Shown: positions 1 through 8,228 of the stretch, piece after piece
How the letters are laid out: every line of letters starts with the position of its first letter
Position numbering within the stretch: position 1 is the first letter of the stretch
NCBI GenBank assembly: GCA_963780175.1
Contig: CAWAAT010000006.1
Location: forward strand, 62,001-126,000
Reading direction: 5' to 3'
From: Brooklawnia sp963780175
GTDB taxonomy: Bacteria; Actinomycetota; Actinomycetes; Propionibacteriales; Propionibacteriaceae
Length of the DNA stretch: 64,000 nt
The notes under the pieces: model-generated
The model's input: only the letters and a program-made list of their open reading frames with translations
Databases searched by the model: none
Told to the model about the DNA's origin: nothing
Program-made: the position numbers and the translations under genes

Positions 1-165
1 ACCATCGAGATCGCCGGTTCGCGCGAGCGGGTGGAGGACTGGGTGGGCTGCCCGATCGGTGAGGTCTTCGACGGCATCCGTTTCGATTTCTTCAACCCGA
101 ACGGCCAACCCGGCGTCTCGGCGGTCGTCTTCGACGTGCCCGGCACCGGCAAGGTGCGCGTCTGA
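1..165 (+). CDS. C-terminal end of an unidentified protein
   Basis: The frame starting at base 1 is open for 54 codons and stops at the TGA at 163-165, so this is the 3' end of a gene that begins outside the window. The visible peptide is rich in Gly, Val, Phe and Pro, ends in GTGKVRV, and looks like the beta-strand-rich end of a small globular domain. I do not recognise the family. It is 59 bases upstream of radA on the same strand. The G/C-ending third positions are normal for the genome, which supports real coding. Confidence 0.55.
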   Translation, partial: TIEIAGSRERVEDWVGCPIGEVFDGIRFDFFNPNGQPGVSAVVFDVPGTGKVRV

Positions 166-224
166 GCCTGGCCCGGCCCGGATGGGTCGAACTTTCTGTC
201 TCAGGCCACCTCTAGGGTTGACCT

Positions 225-1622
225 GTGGCCACCAAGACCGAGAACTTCCAGTGCACCGAGTGCGGTTGGACGACGGTGCGCTGGGTCGGACGATGCGGGG
301 AGTGCCAGACCTGGGGTTCTGTCGCCGAACGCGGCGCCCCCAAGCTGCAGCAGATCAGCACGTCGATGCCGACCGACCGGGCGATCCCGATCGCCGAGGT
401 CGACCTCGGCAGTGCCGACCGGACGCTCACCGGGATCGGCGAGCTCGACCGGGTGCTGGGTGGCGGGCTGGTGCCAGGGGCCGTCGTGCTGCTGGCCGGC
501 GAACCCGGGGTCGGCAAGTCGACGCTCCTGCTTGAAGTGGCCGCCCGCTGGGCAGGCTCGGGGCACCGGACGCTGTACGTCTCGGGCGAGGAGTCTGCTG
601 CTCAGGTGAGGCTGCGCGCCGAACGCATCGGTGCTGTTGCCGACGAGCTCTATCTGGCGGCCGAGACCGACCTCGGCATGGTGCTGGGTCACATCGAGCA
701 GAACAGCCCCAGCCTGCTGGTCGTCGACTCGGTGCAGACCATCGGCACCGCCGAGGCGGACGGCTCGCTGGGCGGGGTCAGCCAGGTCCGTGAGGTGACG
801 GGCGCCCTGGTGCGGGTGGCCAAACGTCGAGGCATGGCGGTCATCATCATCGGCCACGTCACCAAGGACGGATCCATCGCCGGCCCACGCCTCCTCGAGC
901 ATCTGGTGGACGTCGTCCTGGCCTTCGAGGGAGACCGCCATTCGGGTTTCCGGATGGTGCGCGCGAACAAGAACCGCTATGGCCCCGCCGACGAGGTGGG
1001 CTGCTTCGAGATGTCGGATCGGGGCATCGTCGAGGTGCCAGACCCCTCCGGGCTGTTCACCTCGCAGCACGCCGAACCGATGCCGGGCACGTGCGTCACC
1101 GTCACCCTGGAGGGCAGCCGACCGATGCTGTCGGAGGTCCAGTCCCTGGTGGCGGCGGTCCCCCAGGACGCGCCCGCCCGCCGGATCACCCACGGCGTGG
1201 ACGGCTCCCGGGTGGCGATGGTGTTGGCCGTGCTGCAACGCAAGGCGCACTTCCCACTGTCCCGGCGCGACGTCTACGTCTCAACCGTTGGCGGGGCCCG
1301 GATCAGCGATCCGGCTGCCGACCTCGCGGTGGCCATCGCCGTCGCCTCGGCGGCCGTCGACCAGAACTACCACCAGCGGGTGATCGCGCTGGGCGAGGTC
1401 GGGCTGTCCGGCGACCTGCGGCGCGTCCCCGGTCTGGAACGCAGGGTCGGCGAGGCGGCCCGGTTGGGCTTCGAGTTGGCGGTCGTACCGTCGGGCAACC
1501 GCGACCCGAACAGCCGCCTGCCGAGAATGCACGGCCTGAAGGTCGTGGAGGTCGCCACCGTGGCCGAGGCGCTGGCGGCCCTCGGCCTGCAGAAGGGTCT
1601 GCGGTCCGACCCGGATGACTGA
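225..1622 (+). CDS. radA: DNA repair protein RadA
   Basis: RadA is a RecA-like ATPase that remodels recombination intermediates and drives branch migration during double-strand break repair. The 465-residue protein has the whole family layout: an N-terminal C4 zinc finger (C10, C13, C24, C27), a Walker A motif GEPGVGKST at residues 92-100, and the RadA signature KNRYG at 249-253 (KNRFG in most homologues). A Lon-protease-like C-terminal domain follows. Length matches the usual ~455 residues. The start is GTG with no clear Shine-Dalgarno sequence. disA follows 54 bases downstream on the same strand, the standard actinobacterial radA-disA pair, so the two are probably cotranscribed. Confidence 0.97.
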   Translation: MATKTENFQCTECGWTTVRWVGRCGECQTWGSVAERGAPKLQQISTSMPTDRAIPIAEVDLGSADRTLTGIGELDRVLGGGLVPGAVVLLAGEPGVGKSTLLLEVAARWAGSGHRTLYVSGEESAAQVRLRAERIGAVADELYLAAETDLGMVLGHIEQNSPSLLVVDSVQTIGTAEADGSLGGVSQVREVTGALVRVAKRRGMAVIIIGHVTKDGSIAGPRLLEHLVDVVLAFEGDRHSGFRMVRANKNRYGPADEVGCFEMSDRGIVEVPDPSGLFTSQHAEPMPGTCVTVTLEGSRPMLSEVQSLVAAVPQDAPARRITHGVDGSRVAMVLAVLQRKAHFPLSRRDVYVSTVGGARISDPAADLAVAIAVASAAVDQNYHQRVIALGEVGLSGDLRRVPGLERRVGEAARLGFELAVVPSGNRDPNSRLPRMHGLKVVEVATVAEALAALGLQKGLRSDPDD

Positions 1623-1676
1623 TCTGCGGCCGGCGGACCCGCACCGCGGGCCGGTCACTCCCTTAGACTGGCGCAG

Positions 1677-2738
1677 GTGAGCAAGCTTCGGGTTCTGGGC
1701 CACGACGAGGAGCGCTATCGGCGCTATCGCGCACTCCTGGCGCCCGGAACTCCCCTGCGAGATGGCCTGGAACGCATCAGAGCCGGGCGTACCGGCGCCC
1801 TGATCATCCTGGGCAGCAACTCGGTCATCGAGCAGATCTCGTCGGGCGGATTCACCGTGAACACCGAGTTCACCCCCACCGCGCTGCGCGAACTGGCGAA
1901 GATGGACGGCGGCATCGTGGTCGACGAAGACCTGACGACGATCCTGTGCGCCGGCGTCCATTTCACCCCCTCCGCAGAACTGCCCACCATCGAGGTCGGC
2001 ACCCGTCACCGCACAGCCGACCGCGTCGCACTGCAGTCGAACCTCCCCGTGGTGACGGTCTCGTCGGCGATGTCGACGATCGCCCTGTTCATGGCGGGCC
2101 TGCGTTACCCCATCGAGTCCTCGGAGCAGATCCTGGTGCGTGCCGAGCAGGCGGTTGCGACGATGGCTCGCTACCGGGAGCGGCTGGAGGCCACCACTCG
2201 CCGCCTGTCGGGTCTGGAGATCGACTCGATGGTGACGGTCGGCGACCTGGTCAGGAGTGTTCAGCCCGTGGCCATGATGCGACGCCTGGCTGAGGAACTG
2301 GAGAGCCACATCGAGGCGCTCGGCGTCGACGGTCGGCTGCTGCAGTTGCAGCTGTTCGAACTGACCCACGGCATCGACCAACTGGCGACCCTGTTGGAAC
2401 TGGACTACCGCCCCGACGGCGACAGCCGGTACAGCTTCGACGTGCTGCGCCACCTGCCGACCGGAGACCTGCTCGATCCCGTGACGGTGGCCCACGCGAT
2501 CGGCTTCACGTCGGGCGATCTGGACGAGCACCTGACGTGTCGCGGTTTCCGGCTGGTCTCACAGTCGGCACAGATGACCACCACCACGGCAGGTGAGCTT
2601 CTGGAACACTTCGGCTCCCTGCAGGCGGTGTTCGGCGCCTCGGTGAACGAGCTTGCCGAGGTGCCGGGCCTGAGCCGGGCCAGGGCGCGGGTCATCCGGG
2701 AGGGCCTGGCCCGGCTGACCGACACTGTGGGCCGGTAG
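1677..2738 (+). CDS. disA: Diadenylate cyclase DisA (DNA integrity scanning protein)
   Basis: DisA condenses two ATP into cyclic di-AMP and senses branched DNA through its C-terminal helix-hairpin-helix domain. The 353-residue protein shows the DAC domain in residues ~10-145 with the GTRHR motif (RHR at 110-112), a helical spine, and an HhH segment near residues 305-345. The other catalytic signature, normally DGA, reads DGG here (residues 77-79). The change is small and next to the catalytic Asp, so activity is likely but should not be assumed. The start is GTG. It follows radA closely, as in many Actinomycetota, where RadA can modulate DisA activity. It converges with the next gene, whose stop is 12 bases away. 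Confidence 0.95.
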   Translation: MSKLRVLGHDEERYRRYRALLAPGTPLRDGLERIRAGRTGALIILGSNSVIEQISSGGFTVNTEFTPTALRELAKMDGGIVVDEDLTTILCAGVHFTPSAELPTIEVGTRHRTADRVALQSNLPVVTVSSAMSTIALFMAGLRYPIESSEQILVRAEQAVATMARYRERLEATTRRLSGLEIDSMVTVGDLVRSVQPVAMMRRLAEELESHIEALGVDGRLLQLQLFELTHGIDQLATLLELDYRPDGDSRYSFDVLRHLPTGDLLDPVTVAHAIGFTSGDLDEHLTCRGFRLVSQSAQMTTTTAGELLEHFGSLQAVFGASVNELAEVPGLSRARARVIREGLARLTDTVGR

Positions 2739-2749
2739 CCGGCGTCCCG

Positions 2750-3436
2750 TCAGGGCAGCACCTGCATGACGTGCCGGGCGCGGGCCGACCCCACGGTGAC
2801 GGTCGCGACGTAGGTGCCGGCACCCAGCCTGGCAGGTGACAGTTCGCAGCCGTTCGAACGTTGGACGGGCCAGCTCACCTCGAAGCCGGCACCCTGACCC
2901 TGCGCCAACTCCAGGGTTCCCGCCGGTTTCCAGTCCGGACAGTCGCTTGCGCCCCAGATTCGGTCGCTGCCGGACGTCACGACGACATTCGCGTCCACAG
3001 CTGCCAGGTCGAGGACGCAGGCAGCTTGGCTGGTGACAACCGCCACGGTGAAGGCCACCGGGGTGCCATTGCTGGCCTCGGCCGGGCCGGTCATCTCGAG
3101 GGTCAACGACTGAGGGCGACACACCACCGGGGCCGGCGGGGTTTCGGGGACACTCGGGCTGGGCTCGGACGCCGGTGCGCTCGGGTTCGCCTCGGATGAG
3201 GTTGGGCTGGTCTCGATGGCGGTGGGCGCCGGTGTGGTCGGCCCGGGGCTGGCGGGGGCACTGGCGGAGGGGCTGGGTGACTGCCCCAGGGCAATGGTGA
3301 CGTCCTTGTCGCTGGGCAGGGTCCATGACCACGTCGCCACAGCCAGCAGCGCGACCAGGACGGCGGCGATGATGCCGCGTCTGATCCAGTAGGTCCCGGC
3401 TGGTTCCGGGCCGATCGGGTCGAGCCACCCCTGCAT
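2750..3436 (-). CDS. Membrane-anchored protein with Ser/Pro linker
   Basis: Function unknown. The 228-residue protein has a short cytoplasmic N-terminus, one transmembrane segment at about residues 20-42, a low-complexity Ser/Pro/Ala/Thr linker at about 50-102, and an extracytoplasmic domain with four cysteines (near residues 106, 140, 165 and 197). The domain has the alternating hydrophobic pattern of an Ig-like or beta-sandwich fold, which is a guess. It is transcribed divergently from mutY, sharing the short 3437-3509 region. The architecture resembles that of the 40463-41551 protein, but I see no sequence homology between them. Confidence 0.7.
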   Translation of the reverse strand: MQGWLDPIGPEPAGTYWIRRGIIAAVLVALLAVATWSWTLPSDKDVTIALGQSPSPSASAPASPGPTTPAPTAIETSPTSSEANPSAPASEPSPSVPETPPAPVVCRPQSLTLEMTGPAEASNGTPVAFTVAVVTSQAACVLDLAAVDANVVVTSGSDRIWGASDCPDWKPAGTLELAQGQGAGFEVSWPVQRSNGCELSPARLGAGTYVATVTVGSARARHVMQVLP

Positions 3437-3509
3437 GTCGTCATGCTAGGCGGATCTGGGCCGGTGACCGACTCGCCACGCGCTGGGAGGCCTTGGCTAC
3501 GCTGGCGAG

Positions 3510-4370
3510 GTGCTCGATCACGGCCTCATCGTCCGCACCCTGCTCGGGTGGTTCGACGTGCACGAGCGCCCGCTGCCCTGGCGACGCACCAGCCCGTGGG
3601 GAGTGTTCGTGAGCGAGATCATGCTGCAGCAGACCCCGGTGAGCAGGGTGCTGCCGCTGTGGCAGGAGTGGCTGCACCGTTGGCCGAATCCGTCGGACCT
3701 GGCCGGTGAACCGTCCTCGGCCGCAGTGGCGCGGTGGGGACGTCTCGGCTACCCTCGGCGGGCCTTGCGCCTGCATGCCGCGGCGGCGGCCATCACCGAG
3801 CAGCACGCGGGGCAGGTACCCGCTGACCTCGCCGACCTTCGTCGCCTGCCTGGCGTTGGCCAGTACACCGCGGCGGCGGTGGCGTCCTTCGCCCACGGGG
3901 CAGCAGTCCCGGTGCTCGACACGAACGTGCGGCGCGTACTCACCCGGGTGTACCAGGGCAGTGCCACCGCCCCCAACCATCTGACCACGGCCGAGACCGA
4001 CAGGGCCTGGCGATTCACCGAGGCCGCCGGCGACCGGGCGGCCCGCTGGGCAGCCGCGGTGATGGAGTTCGGTGCCCTCGTCTGCACCGCCAGGAACCCG
4101 GTCTGCCAGGACTGCCCGTTGACCCGGGAATGCGCCTGGCGGGCGGCGGGCTACCCAGCGTCCCAGCGCTCCTCCCGCGCCCAGTCGTGGCACGGCACCA
4201 ACCGGCAGTGCCGAGGCGCCCTGCTCGATGTGGTGCGCGGGCAACCTGACGGGGTGCCGGTGCACGTCCTGCTTGGCTCCTGGTCCGACCGGACTCAGGC
4301 GTCTGGCGCCCTGGCGAGCCTCGTCGCGGACCGACTCGTCCAGCGCAGCGACGATGTCGTTCGGCTGTGA
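3510..4370 (+). CDS. mutY: Adenine DNA glycosylase MutY
   Basis: MutY removes adenine mispaired with 8-oxoguanine and starts base excision repair. The 286-residue protein has the catalytic Glu36 in SEIMLQQT, the helix-hairpin-helix LPGVGQYT at 113-120, the catalytic Asp137 in VLDTNV, and the 4Fe-4S loop C192-x6-C199-x2-C202-x5-C208. It lacks a full MutT-like C-terminal domain, which is normal for short actinobacterial homologues; the last ~75 residues are basic and may help bind DNA. The start is GTG. It sits near radA and disA, as in mycobacteria. The following 149 bases up to the GH65 stop hold no gene that I can see. Confidence 0.96.
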   Translation: MLDHGLIVRTLLGWFDVHERPLPWRRTSPWGVFVSEIMLQQTPVSRVLPLWQEWLHRWPNPSDLAGEPSSAAVARWGRLGYPRRALRLHAAAAAITEQHAGQVPADLADLRRLPGVGQYTAAAVASFAHGAAVPVLDTNVRRVLTRVYQGSATAPNHLTTAETDRAWRFTEAAGDRAARWAAAVMEFGALVCTARNPVCQDCPLTRECAWRAAGYPASQRSSRAQSWHGTNRQCRGALLDVVRGQPDGVPVHVLLGSWSDRTQASGALASLVADRLVQRSDDVVRL

Positions 4371-4519
4371 CGCGTAGGTCCTGAGCCCGACCCAGGAACG
4401 TGTCTGCCGCCGGTACACTACCACGAGATCGGAGAGCAACGACACGGTGCCGCAAGGATTCGCGTACCCCGCTCTCCAAAACGCGGGTTCGGTACGACGC
4501 GGGGACGCTCAACGGCACG

Positions 4520-7021
4520 TCAGACGGCCGGGGTCTCGGCACGCGGCTCCGGATCGGGCACCTCGGGCACCTCGGCGGTGATGAGGGTTCCGTCGGAGCG
4601 TCGACCGCCGATGACCGGGTGCGAACTGGCGAGCCCGGGCAGGTACAGACCCTGGTGGGCCAGCCTCACCTCCAGAGGCTCGGCGCCCACCTCGTACTCC
4701 ACTCCCCTGACCCGCAGCCTCACCGGTTCGCCGGTCTCCAGGGTGAAGGTGATCGTCCGCCGTCTCAGGTCAACCTTGACGCGGCTGCCCCGGTAGGTCA
4801 GCGGGAAGCTGAGGTGATTCCAGGATCGGGGCAGCCGGGGGTCGAAGTTCAACAGGTCCTCGTCGTCGCGCAGCCCCCCGAAACCGCTGACCAGGGCACG
4901 CCAGGTGCCGGCCGAGGACGCGACGTGCACGCCGTCGGCGGAGTTCTGGTGGGTGTCACCCAGGTCGACGAACAGCCCGGAGTAGAAGTAGTCCAGGGCC
5001 ATCTCCTGGTGCCCGACCTCGGCCGCAATGATGGCCTGCATCACTGCCGAGAGGCTGGAGTCACCGGTGGTGATCGGGTCGTAGTACTCGAAGTCCGCCC
5101 GCTTCTCCTCTGAGCTGAACTCGCTGCTGCGCAGGAACAGGGCCAGCACCACGTCCGCCTGCTTGAGCACCTGGAAGCGGTAGATGACCAGCGGGTGATA
5201 GTGCAACAACAAGGGATAACTCTCCGGCGGCGTGTTCTCCAGGTCCCAGAGTTCCTTGGCGACGAAGGCGTCGTCCTGTGGATGGATGCCCAGCCGTTCG
5301 TCGAAAGGGATCTTCATTCCCGCAGCGCAACGCTCCCACTCGGCCACCTCGCCGGCGTCCAGCCCGACCGAGTGCACCAGACGTTGGTAGGCCGCAGGCG
5401 CGTGCGCGGCGAGGTCGCGGATGGTGCGGGTCGCCAACCTCAGGTTCCAGCGCGCCATGACGTTGGTGTAGGTGTTGTTGTTGACCACGGTGGTGTATTC
5501 GTCCGGGCCGGTCACCCCGTGGATCTCGAAGATCTCATTGCCGTTGAAACGCCAGAACCCCAGATCGGCCCACATCCTTGCCGTCTCAACCAGCAGTTCG
5601 ACACCGTCGCGGTTCATGAACTCGGTGTCCCCGGTCATGGCGCCGTAATGACCCACGGCGTAGGCCACATCGGCGTCGATGTGGTACTGGGCTGTGCCGG
5701 CGGCGTAGTAGGCGGAGGCCTCCTCGCCGTTGATGGTCCGCCAGGGGAAGAGCGCGCCCTTGGTGGACAGTTCGCGAGCCCGGTCGCGGGCGTGGTCGAG
5801 ATGCATGGACCGGAAGCGCAGCGCATTTCGGGCCTGTTCGGGGCTGGTCAGGGTGAGGAAGGGCACCATGTACACCTCGGTGTCCCAGAAGTAGTGCCCC
5901 TCGTAGCCGTCCCCGGTCAGCCCCTTGGCGGCCACGCCCATCCCGTCGGCTCGCGCCGAGGCCTGGGCCAACTGGAAGATGCACCAGCGAACGGCCTGCT
6001 GGACGCGCGGGCCGGCACCCACTTCGACGTCACTGCGCGCCCAGAAGTCGGCCAGCCAGTTCGCCTGCCGGGCGTTGTAGTGATCGAATCCGTTGTCCCG
6101 GACGCGGTCGAGGGTACGACGGACCCGGTCGCTGAGCTCGCGCACCGGGACGCCGCGTGAGGTGTGGTAGGCGACCGCCTTGGTGACGAGGATCGACTGG
6201 CCCTGACGGGCATCGATCCGATAGATCTTGCGTCCCTGGTCGGGCGAGGTGTCGTCGAGTTCTTCGTAGGGGTTGGCCGTGCGGATGGTGTGGTCGGCGC
6301 CCACGGCCAGGGTCATGCCGGAGTTCGCGACCCGGTAGCCCAGGATCATTCGTCGAGGGCTGTGCCAGTGCATCTCGGGGGTCAACACGCGGTGGTCGAA
6401 CCCCCGGTTGCGGCGCGGGTCGGAGTCGCTGCCGACGATGCGTCGACCGGTGATCTCGTCGAAATCCTCCCTGTTGACGATCTGGGACGAGATCGCCACC
6501 GGCGCGTCGCCGTCCAGCAGGGTGACTTCCAGGGTCATCAACGCCAGGTGACGCTCGGTGAAGCTGACCATCCTGGTGGACCTCACCCGCACCCGTTTAC
6601 CGGCCGGCGTCCGCCAGACCAGATTGCGGCGCAGGATGCCCTCCCGGAAGTCGATGGAGCGCTCGTACTCCAGCAGGTCGGCGATGCTGAGCAGCAGCGG
6701 CTCGTCGTCCACGTACACCTTGATCATCAGCGAACTCGGCGCGTTGACCATGGTCTGGCCGGTGCGCGCGAAGCCGTAGGCGTTCTCGGCGTGCCGGATG
6801 TCCCAGGTCTCATGGAACCCGTTGATGAAGGTGCCGGAATGGTAGGACTCGCGGCCCTCCTCCGGGTTGCCGCGCATGCCGAGGTAGCCGTTGGCCACCG
6901 AGAACAATGTCTCGGTCTGACCCAGGTCGCGCTGGCTCGGATGGGTCTCGACCAGACGCCACGGCTCCGGTGGGAACCGGAGGTCGTCCATCGGGTTGTG
7001 GTCGACGGTCACACGGCTCAC
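4520..7021 (-). CDS. GH65 family glycoside phosphorylase (maltose/trehalose/kojibiose type)
   Basis: GH65 enzymes of this size split an alpha-glucosidic disaccharide with phosphate to give glucose and beta-glucose-1-phosphate. The 833-residue protein shows an N-terminal beta-sandwich domain, the (alpha/alpha)6 barrel, and the catalytic acid Glu508 in the motif GVTGPDEYTTVVNNN. The GTG start overlaps the stop of the beta-phosphoglucomutase gene by four bases (GTGA), which implies translational coupling. An ATG ten codons further in is an alternative start. The partner enzyme converts beta-glucose-1-phosphate to glucose-6-phosphate, so a phosphorylase is much more likely than a hydrolase. Substrate cannot be read from the sequence: maltose, trehalose, kojibiose and nigerose enzymes are all in this family. 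Confidence 0.92.
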   Translation of the reverse strand: MSRVTVDHNPMDDLRFPPEPWRLVETHPSQRDLGQTETLFSVANGYLGMRGNPEEGRESYHSGTFINGFHETWDIRHAENAYGFARTGQTMVNAPSSLMIKVYVDDEPLLLSIADLLEYERSIDFREGILRRNLVWRTPAGKRVRVRSTRMVSFTERHLALMTLEVTLLDGDAPVAISSQIVNREDFDEITGRRIVGSDSDPRRNRGFDHRVLTPEMHWHSPRRMILGYRVANSGMTLAVGADHTIRTANPYEELDDTSPDQGRKIYRIDARQGQSILVTKAVAYHTSRGVPVRELSDRVRRTLDRVRDNGFDHYNARQANWLADFWARSDVEVGAGPRVQQAVRWCIFQLAQASARADGMGVAAKGLTGDGYEGHYFWDTEVYMVPFLTLTSPEQARNALRFRSMHLDHARDRARELSTKGALFPWRTINGEEASAYYAAGTAQYHIDADVAYAVGHYGAMTGDTEFMNRDGVELLVETARMWADLGFWRFNGNEIFEIHGVTGPDEYTTVVNNNTYTNVMARWNLRLATRTIRDLAAHAPAAYQRLVHSVGLDAGEVAEWERCAAGMKIPFDERLGIHPQDDAFVAKELWDLENTPPESYPLLLHYHPLVIYRFQVLKQADVVLALFLRSSEFSSEEKRADFEYYDPITTGDSSLSAVMQAIIAAEVGHQEMALDYFYSGLFVDLGDTHQNSADGVHVASSAGTWRALVSGFGGLRDDEDLLNFDPRLPRSWNHLSFPLTYRGSRVKVDLRRRTITFTLETGEPVRLRVRGVEYEVGAEPLEVRLAHQGLYLPGLASSHPVIGGRRSDGTLITAEVPEVPDPEPRAETPAV

Positions 7022-7731
7022 GGCAGCAACTCCTCGCAGTCCTGCACGACCAGATCGGCACCGGCATCGAGCAGCGCCTCCGAGCCCGCCCCCCGATCGA
7101 TGCCGATGACCAGCCCGAAACCACCGGCCTGACCGGCCGCCACTCCCGACAGGGCGTCCTCAAGCACCACCGCCCGGACGGGCTCGACCCCCAGGGTGCG
7201 CGCGGCGTGCAGGAAACCATCGGGCTCCGGTTTGCCGGCCAACCGCAGGGACAGGCTGGTGGTGCCGTCCACGACGGTGTCGAAGTAGTCGGCCAGCCCG
7301 GACGCCGCCAGTACCGCTTCTGCGTTGCGTGAGGAACTCACCACGGCCATGGGCATGCCGCGCGCAGCCAGTGCTTCGACCAGCCGGAGCGACCCCGGGT
7401 ACGGGTCGATTCCGTCGCGGGCGAGCACCCGGTTGAAGTACTCGTTCTTCCGATTGCCCAGTCCTGCGACGGTGTCGGTGATCGCCGCGTCGGACGCGTC
7501 GCCGGCCGGCAGCACGATGCCGCGGCTGGCCAGGAAGGACGCCACACCCTCGTAACGCGGTTTGCCATCCACGTAGGTGAAGTAGTCGTCCTCGGTGTAC
7601 GGCTCGGTGTGCCCGACACCGGTAAGGAAGTCGTTGAACATCTGCGACCACGCGAGCATGTGTATGTCGGTGGTGGGGGTGAGGACCCCATCCAGGTCGA
7701 ACAGGGCGGCACGGTAGTTGGTCCAATCCAC
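7018..7731 (-). CDS. pgmB: Beta-phosphoglucomutase (HAD superfamily)
   Basis: This enzyme interconverts beta-glucose-1-phosphate and glucose-6-phosphate in the cytoplasm. The 237-residue HAD protein has the nucleophile Asp12 and general acid/base Asp14 in FDLDGVLT, a helical cap domain at about residues 20-95, a VVSSS motif for phosphate binding, and GKP and VLEDALSG motifs that place the conserved Lys and Mg-binding acidic residues. The TP after DGVLT is usual in this subfamily. The start is GTG. It is the first gene of a two-gene operon with the GH65 phosphorylase downstream, a standard pairing for disaccharide phosphorolysis. Confidence 0.9.
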   Translation of the reverse strand: MDWTNYRAALFDLDGVLTPTTDIHMLAWSQMFNDFLTGVGHTEPYTEDDYFTYVDGKPRYEGVASFLASRGIVLPAGDASDAAITDTVAGLGNRKNEYFNRVLARDGIDPYPGSLRLVEALAARGMPMAVVSSSRNAEAVLAASGLADYFDTVVDGTTSLSLRLAGKPEPDGFLHAARTLGVEPVRAVVLEDALSGVAAGQAGGFGLVIGIDRGAGSEALLDAGADLVVQDCEELLP

Positions 7732-7774
7732 CTGTCCAGCCTAGGGGCTGGGGTCAATACTGTTCTGACAAGTA

Positions 7775-8200
7775 CTAATGCTTCGGCGTTTGCTGGGGAG
7801 CCGGCATTGGCAGCAGGGCGCTGGCCCCTGCCATCAGGGCCATGACGAGCGCCGGGGCGGTGTGCGCGAGCTGGACGTCGCGGCCTCGGCGACGCTCCCC
7901 GTAGCCGAAGATGGCCTTCTCTGCGGCCACTGTCAAGCCCGTGCCTGCGGCCAGGGCACCCGTACCGATGGCGATCTCGCGGCCCGACCAGTCCCGGTCG
8001 ACCAGGAGTTCGACGATCTCTTCGCGGTACGGCTTGACGAAGGGAACGACCCACGCCGCGCCACCGGCGAGCAGGGCGACCTTGAGTGCGGTGCGCAGCG
8101 GGCGGGAGCGAACAACATCGGGCAGGGCGTACCAGGCGAGGGTGAGCAGGGCGCCCGCTGCCGCATCACGGGGGCCGGGGTCATGAGCTTCGGTGGTCAT
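7775..8200 (-). CDS. Small membrane protein, unknown function
   Basis: A 141-residue protein starting at ATG 8200. A TTG extension to 8227 would reach the cardiolipin synthase stop and seems less likely. It has hydrophobic stretches near residues 14-30, 38-56, 77-95 and 110-130, separated by Arg/Glu-rich turns, consistent with three or four membrane segments. The tail is Pro/Gln-rich. I do not recognise the family. It lies just downstream of the cardiolipin synthase gene on the same strand, so it may be cotranscribed, but nothing links it to lipid metabolism beyond position. Confidence 0.6.
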   Translation of the reverse strand: MTTEAHDPGPRDAAAGALLTLAWYALPDVVRSRPLRTALKVALLAGGAAWVVPFVKPYREEIVELLVDRDWSGREIAIGTGALAAGTGLTVAAEKAIFGYGERRRGRDVQLAHTAPALVMALMAGASALLPMPAPQQTPKH

Positions 8201-8228
8201 GACCCCAGTATTCCAGCCCTGCCCCAAG

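Noticed and set aside
201..1250. Long minus-strand open frame opposite radA
   Set aside because: It mirrors radA codons in a high-GC genome, has no domain features, and lies wholly inside a well-supported gene.
8201..8227. N-terminal extension of the 7775 gene to a TTG
   Set aside because: ATG 8200 gives a normal protein, and the TTG would nearly abut the cardiolipin synthase stop without a ribosome site.
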